Below are positions 30,625-41,100 of a DNA stretch of 64,000 nt, one piece after another (within the stretch, counting starts at the first letter, position 1; each line of letters opens with the position of its first letter). The DNA lies in contig NW_020194537.1 in assembly GCF_002865645.1 (NCBI RefSeq), positions 151,929-215,928 of the forward strand. Direction: 5' to 3'. Made by a program: the position numbers and the translations under genes. The DNA comes from Hyaloscypha bicolor E. Lineage: Eukaryota > Ascomycota > Leotiomycetes > Helotiales > Hyaloscyphaceae. The notes under the pieces are model-generated. The model had not been told where the DNA came from. It ran no database searches and saw nothing but the letters and a program-made list of their open reading frames with translations.

Positions 30625-32697
30625 CTAGCAGAACTTGAAGCACATGAATCGATACAAGAACAAGACAATTGCGACCTTCAGACAGCTTGCCAAGTTCACT
30701 CCGACGGTCCCTAAATAAAAGCCGGCAGCAAGCACGAAGGCAGACCCAGGAGAATTCAAAAGCTTCTGCAGCAGCGGCGAAACTTCTCCCAACCATTTGT
30801 TGAGGTCATACAAGTTAAGCCGAAATTTATCAAGCCATCCAAACTGACGCCAAGCCTCCCATTCTGCTTCTGTTCCTTTCATCCACTTTGTCCCCATGTC
30901 GTACTTCCAGATCCAGCAGGAAAGAAGCGTTGCATCTTCCTTGTATGGCTCTTGATGGATCATCCAGTCACGCCATTTGTTCACCACTTTCAGGGCCTCA
31001 GTTTCAGAGGTCTCGAACCACTCCCCATGCTCCGTGGGTCGAACATCCAGCTCAGTTTCTCCCGTCCCCTTCGCTCTTTCTGCCATCGTAAATCTATGCT
31101 TCATTTTGCACCTATCGCAATAGAATTTTCTTTGTTCGTTGTATAGCTCTGCATGTACGATCTGCTCTACGATCCTACAGAACCTGAAAGCTGTATCGTT
31201 CTTGTCCGTAACTTGGATAGCTTTGAAATTGCAAGCCGTGCCCCATTCTTTGATGCGAATACCTGGTGCCTTGACGGTTGACCCGATTTTGACGTGTCCT
31301 GGAAATCTATCGGACTTGAAGATGTATACATAACCGTGCTTTAAAGTCGACACCGCGGCGGGTTTGGCTCTTTGGCGTCTGATTAAACGGAGAATTTCAT
31401 TCTTCAAATCGTTTGTATTCTTCTTTTCCGGATGCATGTGTTCGAGTTTTGGGGACTTGCGTGTTTCATCTGGATGCAGCTCTGGCGTTCTCTGGGGAGG
31501 CTCGGAGGAAGGGCTTTGGCGACAAACTTCTGAAAAATTGATGGGTTCATTGGGAAATGCTCTAGGCACTCCTTCATCATCCCCGGGGCTTGGAAATCTA
31601 ATAGATGGAAGTACAGTATGTTCTTGTACAATTGAACCAGTTGAACGACGTCGAAGGCTACAACAGGTCGGAGCTAGAGGGGCTGTCGCATCTGTTTCGT
31701 TCGTCTGTGTCGGTGAAGCATTTTTTGGGCTTGTGGAAGCGATTGGGGTATCTTGTGTGATGATGTTGCTTTTGTTGTGAGGACCAGGAGCGGACGAGGA
31801 GCGTTTGTGGGAAGTTCGAGGAGCTGATAGAGTGGCTTTCTGTCGATATTGAACAGGGTGTGGTAGATTTTGAGCAGTCGAGCTGGAGCTGTCCGCATCC
31901 ACTTCTTTGTCTTTACTGTCGATTTGTGTAATAACAAGAGAAGGTGTCTCTGCACTCTTTCTCTTGCTGGACCGTGGAGTGGCCCTTGCCCCTGCAAGGT
32001 TGAGAGAAAGCTGTGCCTTCGGCTCTGCCGATGGCGTTTCGTCTGTCCGAGAAGTATTTCGGTGTTTGTTTTTGCGATTTGACATGCCATTCTTCGTCGG
32101 CGTCTCGGAATAGTCATCATCTCCTTGCACAGATTGATGACTGCTCTTCTTCAATTGTGGTCTTCTGGCCGGAGCTGGTGATTTATCCAAGCCTAGAGAG
32201 ACCCTGGTATTGGAGGCTTGCTCGTCGTCTTGAACGCTGAGTTTCTTCACACCCTCAACCAGCAACTCATAATCAGGATCCGACAAATATTGGAAGGCCC
32301 GCTTCGTGGTTGAAGTTGTTGCAGGAGCAGGCGTAGCGGACGGAGTATTGCTTGTATCCACACATCTCTTCACGAACGAACTGGTCGATAATTTGCCAGG
32401 GCTTGGAAGCCTCGGCCTACCCGCATTGCTCGAGTCGGGTGTCTCGGAGTTTGGAGTGAGCGGTGTCCCAGCTCTCGTTAAACCTTCGTCAAAAATTATA
32501 GAAGTTGTCGAAGATGAGCTTGAGCTTGAGCTCGATGTCGAAGATGTTGGGGCACACTTTAGACGAAATGGGGTTTTGAGAGGTGATCTATTGAATGCTC
32601 TGTAATTGCATCCGGACGTTTGATTCATGCTAAAGGCATGCGTAGTGGGGCTTTGTCCATCGTCGCTTTCGGAATCGTCTTGGGGTGTCCGAAACAT
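30625..32697 (-). CDS. T5orf172 / GIY-YIG-fold domain protein with long disordered N-terminus
   Basis: A single exon of 690 residues. The first ~430 residues are low-complexity (a Ser run near residue 55, many S/P/T and basic patches), suggesting a nuclear disordered region. The folded domain begins at GYVYIFKSDRFPGHVKIGST and continues with a basic RIKEW and a His/Glu block, matching the T5orf172 branch of the GIY-YIG superfamily. Two cysteines (YCDRCKMKHRF) follow, as in the fungal members. The tail has a helical region and a hydrophobic stretch near the C-terminus (SAFVLAAGFYLGTVGVNL). The family is predicted to bind or cut DNA; in fungi the function is undetermined. The terminal hydrophobic segment is odd for a DNA-acting protein. 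Confidence 0.85.
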   Translation of the reverse strand: MFRTPQDDSESDDGQSPTTHAFSMNQTSGCNYRAFNRSPLKTPFRLKCAPTSSTSSSSSSSSSTTSIIFDEGLTRAGTPLTPNSETPDSSNAGRPRLPSPGKLSTSSFVKRCVDTSNTPSATPAPATTSTTKRAFQYLSDPDYELLVEGVKKLSVQDDEQASNTRVSLGLDKSPAPARRPQLKKSSHQSVQGDDDYSETPTKNGMSNRKNKHRNTSRTDETPSAEPKAQLSLNLAGARATPRSSKRKSAETPSLVITQIDSKDKEVDADSSSSTAQNLPHPVQYRQKATLSAPRTSHKRSSSAPGPHNKSNIITQDTPIASTSPKNASPTQTNETDATAPLAPTCCSLRRRSTGSIVQEHTVLPSIRFPSPGDDEGVPRAFPNEPINFSEVCRQSPSSEPPQRTPELHPDETRKSPKLEHMHPEKKNTNDLKNEILRLIRRQRAKPAAVSTLKHGYVYIFKSDRFPGHVKIGSTVKAPGIRIKEWGTACNFKAIQVTDKNDTAFRFCRIVEQIVHAELYNEQRKFYCDRCKMKHRFTMAERAKGTGETELDVRPTEHGEWFETSETEALKVVNKWRDWMIHQEPYKEDATLLSCWIWKYDMGTKWMKGTEAEWEAWRQFGWLDKFRLNLYDLNKWLGEVSPLLQKLLNSPGSAFVLAAGFYLGTVGVNLASCLKVAIVLFLYRFMCFKFC

Positions 32698-34910
32698 GAT
32701 GATGTGCTTCGAGAGGGGAGAAGGTTGAAATGATTTGCGTTTCTATCGAACTCGATGAAAGATTGCTGTTCAAAGAAGAAGAACGCGAGATGATGTCTAA
32801 GTTATGTAGAGTGCTACGACTGCTATCCTCCGTGCACACCACATAGAAAGGAGGTCGGAGGCTGCGGGTGGGCCGGGGTGGCTGGATGTTGGTGTCTGAG
32901 TTCCCGCTGTCATCACTGGTCAGCCCCAAGCAAAGCCTCGAGAACACGAACTCGACAAGGCAGGTGCAGGAACTCGTCCCAGCCTGTTGGTACCCATTGA
33001 TGCATCAAAGATGAGTGACTGACCACTAGGAAGCGCAACCCTTCAGCCACTTACTGAAACGCCTCGAGGACGGCTTGCATCCCCGGACCCCGATTCCCCG
33101 CTGCCCATAGGCGGTTGAGGGGGCTTGTTTGACGCCCGCACTCTCCGACCAATGCACCAGCCCGGGCCGAAGCCGCCCGATCCAGAAATCGGTTCGTACT
33201 TCCAGAGCATTCGTTTGAAAATCGCACTTGAACTTCTAGTCATTTGACATAGTTGTACTGCTTCAAAACAGTCTACGCGGAGATATTTAGTATGCGGAAA
33301 TATTTCACAATTGTGTTCTTATCGTATGCATCTTTGTTGGGTTTCGAACGGGCCGCTCTTGCCCACCGAGTTACCCCTGCAGCTCAGCCCCTCGGCTTTC
33401 TGGGTTCCTGCATACCCTCAGGCGCGGGACAGTTTTAACACGGATTTGCTTACTGGGAGTAGAAGGTGTCACAATGAAAAGGACTTGATGAAACGGCCCT
33501 GGTTTCTTTAGGTTCTCGACACCAAATTTTGGCAGGTTCGGAAAGGTCAGTTGATATGCAGTGAGCTCGAATCAAGGATTAGATCTGCTGGCATGTGAAA
33601 AACAGGCAACTTAGCCGCTGTCGGTCTTCGAAACTGTGAATGCTTCATGGGGTTGGTGGAACATGAAGAAGCTAATCGTGCGTCAGGACTTGCGCCAAAG
33701 CCCCTACGAACCTGCGGTCAAAAATCAGCGATACGGCCATATTTTATAATAGCTTCCACAATTTCACAAAATTGAAAAATCAAAAGAAGCCAAAAATTGC
33801 GCAATTATCGGGCGTACCTCTATATAAACTTTTTTCTTAAGATCTTGTATTACGTTGTGAAGTTACTAAAAGTTCTAGTTTTCTTTTATTAGGGGGAAAA
33901 AAGTGACCGTATCGCTGAATTTTGACTGTATCGCTGGTACGCACCAAACCCGCAGGTTCGTAGGGGCTTTGGCGCAAGTCCTCACGCACGATTACAGTAG
34001 TTGGGCTGGGTCTCGGGGCCGAGTAACCGCCGCGAAGCTTCTAACAGAAGATCAAACCTGAGAAGCACGGGGCCACAAGCGGGCAAGGATTAGTTCAAAG
34101 ATGGGAATAGGGGAAGCGAGCCAGGAGTAGTGGTCAGCGATATCGTGAACATGGTGCAACCAACTGCAGAACTATATCCGGGGAAATTGCCTACAACCTA
34201 TCTTAAGGTTATTGGTGTTGCGGGGATCCCAAAACCCCGGACATTATTGCAGCCGCATCGGTCAGTCTCAACTAACAGCTCAAAATGCCCACAACTCATT
34301 CTTCAGAGGATCCTCCTAGAGAGAGGGACAAGATACATTCGTCGGCATCGGAACCCCTAAAAAAGACGTGAAGTCGCCGGGGTACAGTCGGCCCCACAAA
34401 TTCCTATACTTATGACAACAAACCGCAACAAAAGTTGTGTTATTGATCCTGTCACGTGGCTTTTTCGCCTATATATTGTGATTGGAAAGGGTAAACAGGA
34501 CGTGGTGCAACCATTGGGGATATACTGTAAGCTCGCTGCCGAGTTCAATCCTCGAATCAAGAATCATCAACTACGAACGCAACTGCATATCACGTCTTTA
34601 CGCGCCGTGCTACGCGTTCATCGGGTGAACCGACATTTATTAAGCCGGGGCTGTTTTTTTTATTTTTTTTTAAAAAAAAGACGGAATTCAATCTAAAAAA
34701 AAATCGTATATATTATAAAAACGACTGTGAGCCCTTTCGTTTTTGAGATGAATCACGCATTAGACCAAAGTACATGTTTAATGAATCATTCATGTCAATT
34801 GAGGAGTTAAAAACCCAAGGGTCGAAGAGGGATAGCCGTTTTCTTGGTCAATGCATCATCCTATGTCAAGCTTGAGCCACAAGATGTTTGAAATAGCTGA
34901 ACCCGGAAGC
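32698..34910. other. Intergenic with one MITE and A/T homopolymer tracts
   Basis: No gene recognised over 2.2 kb. It contains the TA-flanked element at 33675-33992 and paired poly-T/poly-A runs at 34650-34705. Open frames are short and without family likeness. Confidence 0.55.
33673..33994. mobile_element. 318-bp MITE with ~43-bp TIRs, TA flanks
   Basis: The arms 33675-33717 and 33950-33992 are complementary over 43 bp with one mismatch (outer end ATCGTGCGT, inner part CCAAAGCCCCTACGAACCTG). A TA lies on each side (33673-33674 and 33993-33994). A second, inner inverted motif, CAGCGATACGG, occurs once in the left half (33726-33736) and as complementary copies at 33907-33917 and 33927-33936, so the right arm carries an extra duplicated piece. 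The core is AT-rich with no ORF. It is a non-autonomous element of the TA-duplicating type. Confidence 0.9.
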
Positions 34911-37017
34911 TCATTCGTCCAACCATACAATAGCCTTCCCCCAGACACGATCTTGATGATAGTTTTCTCCAGTACTGCTTCCATACCCCTTGATAGTAGG
35001 GAAACAAACGATACGAATTTTGTGGTGGTCAAGACGATTTTCGCTTTCGTCATCTAACCCTAATTTATGAAAGGCATGTGCGTCCATATAGTCCGATTCG
35101 TAGGTAAACGATTCATGGTTGAGATCCTCGAGATAACTACATTTCACAATCGTTAATTGTTTCCACAGTCTCCCAGAAATGTCCAGTGCTGTCTGAAAAA
35201 TTGACTGCAGCTGCTCGTGTCTTTTAGCAACATCTTCAGGCTCAACCGGCGGGAGTAGGACGGCGACTCGAGAATCCAAGAAATCTGCAGTTAATTCTGC
35301 AGCAGTTTGTCTGCGTCGGTTTTCTGCGTCTTCTTGTGCCCGGTATACCTCCTCAGGTGCTCCATCACTTGGTTTTGGGTCGAGTATGGATAGTATGTCG
35401 CTCCTCCAAACTTGTGCTCTTGCTTGATTTACTATATCTTGAATTAGCATAATACGGTGCTAACAAAGAATATCTTACGGCAAGATAGCTTGTGGTACAC
35501 TTTACTCAGAGTGTCATCCTCATACATCACTAAGCTCTTTTGTTTTGAGCTTTCCTGCTGGATTGTCTCATCTTGATCCGCGGCCGGTAGCATGGTGATA
35601 GTGCGGGCGACTAGCGGTCTGATAGGCCGGAACGGATCTTCAAATACATGAGCACAAAGATATCGCCCAAGCATGGCTGATACGCAAAGTACAGATGATC
35701 TCGTAGTCATATCTGAAGCTCTCAGAGAATGCGGAACCTGTCCACCCTCAAGTGCCACGACTTTACCAAGCTGCTCTAAAAACTTTCCTTTGTCCTCGCC
35801 GCTTAAATTGTCGACAATAGAGAAATCTGCTGAACCCCAAGCCTTGCTCCATTTCCTGACTTCATCGTGGAGATTCATAAAGTTTCCCTTGATTGTCCTC
35901 TCATCGTCAACTAGATCGACTTTGGGTCTGGCAGATCTCTTGCTCATTGCTAGTTGGGCGGTGCGAATTTGATCCTCTAATCCTTGTTGTTCATCTGCGA
36001 ATTGCGCTAGTCGGTCATCCCTGACTTTGATTTCTTGTTTTTGTCGATTGATTATCGTCATGCGGTTGTCAGCGAGCTGTTCAAGCTCCTGAATTCTGCC
36101 GGAAAGCTGCTCATTTTTCGTATGAAGATCGTCATTCTTCTTTTCTATTTTTCTGAGCTCGGTGTTAAGGCGCATCAGTCGCCTTTCCTCGGAGGATGAG
36201 GTAGAAACGCCAACGAGCTTAAGGATGGTATGGCCGTACCCACGCTTATCCTCTCCACCTGGGGCGTGTCCGTGTGAGTTCTCGATACGTTTCTTGGCTG
36301 CATCTTTTCTACTTCCACCAGGTCTAGAGTCGCCTCTAGAGTCGGTGTCATTGTACTCCTGGCCAGATTTTTGAGCTGAGATTTGCTCTTGGGTTGTTTC
36401 TGGGCTCTGGGACTGCGTAGGTTCTGCACCGAAAGCGCCGGGCATCGTTTGTAGAGATCCTGGCTCAGTGACAGGAACTTGTGGGAAATGCATGTCCCGG
36501 TCCGTCGCCCGCTTTTATAGATCAGTCTGAGTACACGAAGATTTTAAAGCAGGAAATCTGGCATACTTCTGAAGATTGCTTTACTTCATGATGTTCTTCA
36601 TCACAGTCCATGGGAACTGTATCTCTCTGGTCACAGGCGTAATCACCTTCAGAATGAACTCGATCCGCAGGTTCCATGTTTCTAATTCCGTAATCTCCCG
36701 CTGTTGTATATACGTATCTCGTCACCTGAATCGCCGTTTGACCTTGATGAGACTTGACAGTCAGCTTGCGAGCAATTCTACACTGTTTGGTCTCTTACGT
36801 GGGTTGCTTCTCTAGCTGCTTGCTCGGCTACCGACCTAGTCGATCTCGTTGAGTTATTCCTCAAAGGCTATACAGAATCATCAAAAGGTGTCCAAATGTG
36901 GATAAAGAGTCTATAGGCTAGTAATGTAAGATCACTTACTCTATTATTATTAGAATGATGCCTTGAGTCGGATCTCTCGCGATTGTTTTCTCTTCGAGAG
37001 CTAGAATGGCTAGACAT
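34911..37017 (-). CDS. Coiled-coil protein of unknown function
   Basis: Five exons (minus): 36940-37017, 36799-36867, 36567-36725, 35479-36511 and 34911-35437, with introns of 41-73 nt, all GT-AG and frame-consistent; 621 residues. The N-terminus is Ser/Arg/Asn-rich, followed by an acidic region (YACDQRDTVPMDCDEEHHEV) and a disordered linker with SQSPETTQEQISAQK. A coiled coil starts near SSSEERRLMRLNTELRKIEK and runs about 90 residues. The C-terminal third looks globular (KWSKAWGSADFSIVDNL, VTERR-like helices, ICFPTIKGYG). I do not recognise a named domain. The gene is divergent from an Hsp70-like ATPase gene 667 bp away. An internal ATG at 36491-36493 would give a shorter 447-residue form; the upstream exons join it in frame. 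Confidence 0.7.
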
Positions 37018-37684
37018 GATAGTACTTGACTGCGTGCGGAAGGCCTCTATTGCTTCAGGAATGCTCAGTATAATAATCGAAGAAACGAATTCTCCGCTGG
37101 TTCATTTCGCCCATAAGGCTGTCATCTACGGGTCGTAGTGGCTGGCCTAGAGCTGTTTCATCTGCTAAACATGCTTATCTATCGAAAGGCTCTTAGCGCC
37201 AGCCAAAGGGGCTGTAGGCTGTTTTAAAGGAGTCACCGAGTAACTCATGCGTGGAGATCGAGCCAATCTCTCCTCTTCTCCTGAGCAGGTGCGCGTTGGA
37301 ATCTGCCTGGCAATCACTAATCGGCCTTACGGCTGAAAATTCAATAAAACTAGTCTCTAACCTGTTGCTTTTGTGAGGCTGACTTGAAACAGATCTGCTG
37401 CGCCGCTCGTTATCTGGTCGGAATCTAGCCTGATTTTGCAAATGCTTCCGGCGCCAACAAGTTGGTTTCAGTGCTTTCCCGACGCCACCCAGCGCTTAGT
37501 GCTACAAGCAAACATGGGCTCTATACTGGAGCCTGATTCTTGTAAAGAGCATTCAGTTCGCCAATATGTAGCTGGATAGAATCCCCCCAACTACGCCCTT
37601 GCGAAATTGGAGTAGCGCAGTCCTGTCACTCTCTGTCTGATTTGAACATTTTGGAGCGCGGTCCACTTGCAACCCACCCCAAAG
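37018..37684. promoter_or_regulatory. Bidirectional upstream region of the coiled-coil and Hsp70-like genes
   Basis: This is the only DNA between two divergent start codons. It includes an open minus-strand stretch (37193-37441, RS-rich then GEIGSISTHELLGDSFK) that may be a further exon or a remnant, with no ATG start. No defined binding site is claimed. Confidence 0.4.
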
Positions 37685-39902
37685 ATGTCTCCCGATCTCA
37701 GCGCGTCAGGAACCCGTCGTACAGTAGTATCGGCCTCGAACAGAATCAAGTGTATTTTATCTATCGATTATGGAACTACATATACAGGTATGCAAAGTAT
37801 ACGAATTGGAGTATGATTTAACTGCTCTATAGGTATCAGTTATGTGTTTTCGAATGAATCTGACCTGAATGACATCTCCACGGTTCAGACATGGCCAGGC
37901 GAAGGCAGAGACAGAGATTTTGAATGGAAAACTCCGACTGTCATTGCGTATGGCACAGAGAATGGATTTCAAGGTATCAAATGGGGCTTCACCGTCGAAC
38001 CAGGAATGGTCTCGTACTCTTGGACAAAGCTGCTACTAGACAAGAATGCTCCTAAAGGAAAGTATGATGACCCAACTCTAGCCAAAATTGCTAGAAAGGG
38101 AATGCTGGAACTTCCAAGGGGCAAGTCTGCTCAAGACGTGTGCGAAGATTACCTTCGAGAAGTACGGAAGTATGTCTTCGCTCGTCTTGACAAGGAAAAG
38201 GGTGAGGATTTTATGAAACTCACGCCTATGGAGTGCTGGATCACGGTCCCTGCTACTTGGCTTGATGAAGCACAGGATGCGACGAGACAGGCTGCTATTG
38301 GAGCCGGATTTGCATCCAGAACAATGGATTCCATCAATGTCATTCCTGAGCCAGAAGCCGCTGCTATTTGTGCGCTCAAGAAACTCACAGTTCCCGGCAC
38401 ACAAGATTCACTCAAGGTTAGTTGCAATCTCCCCGCCCAGAATCACCTTTACTGACATATGAGACTGGCGATAACATCATGATCTGTGATTGTGGCGGTG
38501 GGACAGTAGATTTGACAACGTACTCTATCACAGCCACATATCCTGTGCTAGAATTCGAGGAGCTCGTCGTAGGAGAAGGTAAATAAACCCAATGTTATTG
38601 TATATGCACTGATGGCATCAGGTGGAAAATGCGGCGCCACTTACATTGATCGGAATCTGCATACGCTGATGACTCAACGTTTCGGGGACTCGTTCACAAA
38701 ATTAGACGCAAAGAAGACCGGCCCGGGTAGCAAGTTCATGCAGTCATTTGAGCGAGTGAAAAGAGACTTCCCCAAGGGTTTCGACAAAGAGAAAGGCATT
38801 GGGCCACTAAAATTGACCTCCAAAAATCCAGCATATTATGACGACGATGATGGAACGGTGAAGCTGTCTTGGTAGATCTCTAGCTCGTAGCTCCATTACT
38901 CAATTTCGCTGACATCAGCAGGGCCGATATGACATCTCTGTTTGACCCAGTCATTAAACAGGTCATAGGTCTGGTAGAAGCCCAGGTACTAGATGCAAAG
39001 GGCATGAACCACAGCGTTGAGGTTTGTATACCAATAGATAGAAGATGGCTTCACTAACAATCTTGACTAATAACAAATAGCGTATCATTCTAGTCGGCGG
39101 ATTCGGTGACTCGCCATATCTCTTCGAAAAGCTTGATGCGTGGTGCAAAGATAACGGGAATATTAAGCTGATCTGTCCTCCGGCGCCGTGAGTATTTTCT
39201 GCAAGACTTGTCTCCTCCTTCTAATAGTCTTGTTAGACAAGCTGCTATTGCAAGAGGTGCTGCGCTCCGAGGTCTCGCAGGAACGGCACCCAGCCTGAAG
39301 AAGCAGCGCCGGCATTACGGCTACGAAGTCGGAAGACCTTTCGTTGCCGGGGTTGATGATGCGAGTAAGGCTTACAATGATCCCTTCACGGAAGGCTTGG
39401 ATAAGAGAAATATTGCTGAGATGAATTGGAAAATTGCGAAGGTAAGATCAACGGCCATCACGTAGTTCCACGAACAAACATTGATCTGGATATCGCAGGG
39501 AGAGAGTGTCACGACTAAGACAGTCCGATCTCAGTCTGTGTACTTCACTCATACAAACGGCGATAAGACCACCAGGTCTCTCGAATTGTTTTCCTACAAC
39601 CTCGACATTGCTCCATTATCCACTGGTCATGATCGTGAGTTAAATTTTTTTTTTTTTTGAAAGGGCCGTAAGTGGACTGACTGACCCGTGTTATAGGTGT
39701 TGTGAAGGTTGGCGAGGTCAAGGTCGATTTTTCGTCTGTTGACTTGAACACCGTCCCCTCTGTTGTTTCAGGCGGTCTTAAGTACTATAGAATGGACTTT
39801 GTCATCAAGATTGAATTCGGTGCAGTCAAAGGCATTCTAGTGTTTTCTAGTTGGATCGGGGATAGACAGGTTGGAACAGCAAGCCTCTCCTTTGCAAAGT
39901 AG
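37685..39902 (+). CDS. HSPA12-like Hsp70-family ATPase
   Basis: Nine exons: 37685-37787, 37833-38416, 38464-38578, 38622-38871, 38922-39021, 39081-39187, 39237-39441, 39499-39634 and 39697-39902. Introns are 43-62 nt and the frame closes to 601 residues. The actin/Hsp70 nucleotide-binding fold is clear: phosphate-1 ILSIDYGTTYTGISYVF, phosphate-2 MICDCGGGTVDLTTYS and adenosine motif RIILVGGFGDSPYLFEKL. The C-terminus is a short beta-rich region rather than a full substrate-binding domain, and no EEVD tail is present. Such divergent Hsp70-like proteins are expanded in filamentous fungi, sometimes next to HET/NLR-like genes; the client and role are unknown. Intron 8 contains a T12 run. Confidence 0.92.
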
Positions 39903-41100
39903 ATTAGGGTTTGAGATATTGGATATCCATGCATTGTTATTTTGTGCCACTAATATCTCAGAAGACCCAAAGATCTGTAAATCCGTTCTAGCAAATGTAT
40001 TTCAGGCAAGTGCATGCGAACAGTAAGATAGATACTCAGGGTCAAGCTGAGTCGAAAGTCGTGCCTACTCTGCAAGCTACTAGAATTGCAGGAACGACCA
40101 GAGTTCCCGAGCAAAACTTTTACCAAGCAACTAAATCTCTTTCCGAGAGTGTATCAATACCAGAATTGTCCACACATCTTCAACGGTGGCATTTCTCGCT
40201 CTGCATAAATCATCGTTACCAATCTCTAGTACGCCGCCTTCTCCTTCATGCCATTTTCTCCCTCGGCGTCTGTCTGCCTACTTTGGAAGATAGACGGAGA
40301 GCATTGTCTATTGTCGAATTTTGAAGGCATGGCTTCGGGTTCAAGTGAGCCAGTAGCTGAGCCCTACTATCGCTTAAGCTGATCACTATTATCAATTAGC
40401 GAAAGTACCCTTTTTTCCCCCATAGTAGGGATCAACTTTCCTCACCAAAAACTATACTGCATATACTAGCTTCAATGATATATAGACAGCTGTCCTCATT
40501 CTCGACTACCTCGTCCCAGACCTCCGCCATCCGAACGGCCCGCCAGGCATACTCCTAGCATATGCTTGAACTTTACTGCTAAGAAGCATATAAGGAAGTT
40601 AGAACACACTTTGCTTTACTATTACTATTGCCTTTAGTATATGCTCGGTATATCCCATAATCGCTTAAAAAGTATATCCTCAAGGCACGCGCGTTCAAGC
40701 TTACTCGGGCAAGTGACTGCATTTCGCACGCCGTGCCCCTAGCCTATTAAGGTCCTGGTATTAATAGAGATAAGCTTTAGAACTCCCAGAGTTAGCACGA
40801 TGGCTAGTTATAGTTGGAGGCGAAACCTTCGTCGAATTTACACAAATCCAGTGTGAAAATGAGCGTCGCGGGTTGAAGCCAATTTGCCCACACTTGAACA
40901 AAACCCAAGACCGTGGGTGTATTCGATGTAAGTGAACTAGACGTCCAGGGGTTTTAGTTGAACTATAGTATTGCTTAAGTTAAACCATATTATTAAACTC
41001 TGCATATGCTCGTTTATTTAGCTGAACCATAGTATTGCTTAAGGAAGCGAGACAGCTAGCCAAGCAAATAAATAGGCTTTATACCAGCTATATTTTGGGC
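39903..41100. other. Transition from gene space to the AT-rich block
   Basis: No gene recognised. Composition drifts from balanced to AT-rich between about 40400 and 41100. A 22-bp direct repeat (two C/T differences) lies at 40958-40979 and 41022-41043, containing ATAGTATTGCTTAAG. Confidence 0.5.

Noticed and set aside
34481..34565. tRNA-like T-arm (CGAG TTCAATC CTCG)
   Set aside because: No matching acceptor stem, D-arm or anticodon arm could be folded around it.
37193..37441. 82-residue minus-strand frame as an extra 5' exon of the coiled-coil gene
   Set aside because: It has no ATG and stops before the ATG exon at 37017; no convincing splice joins it. Left as a possibility only.
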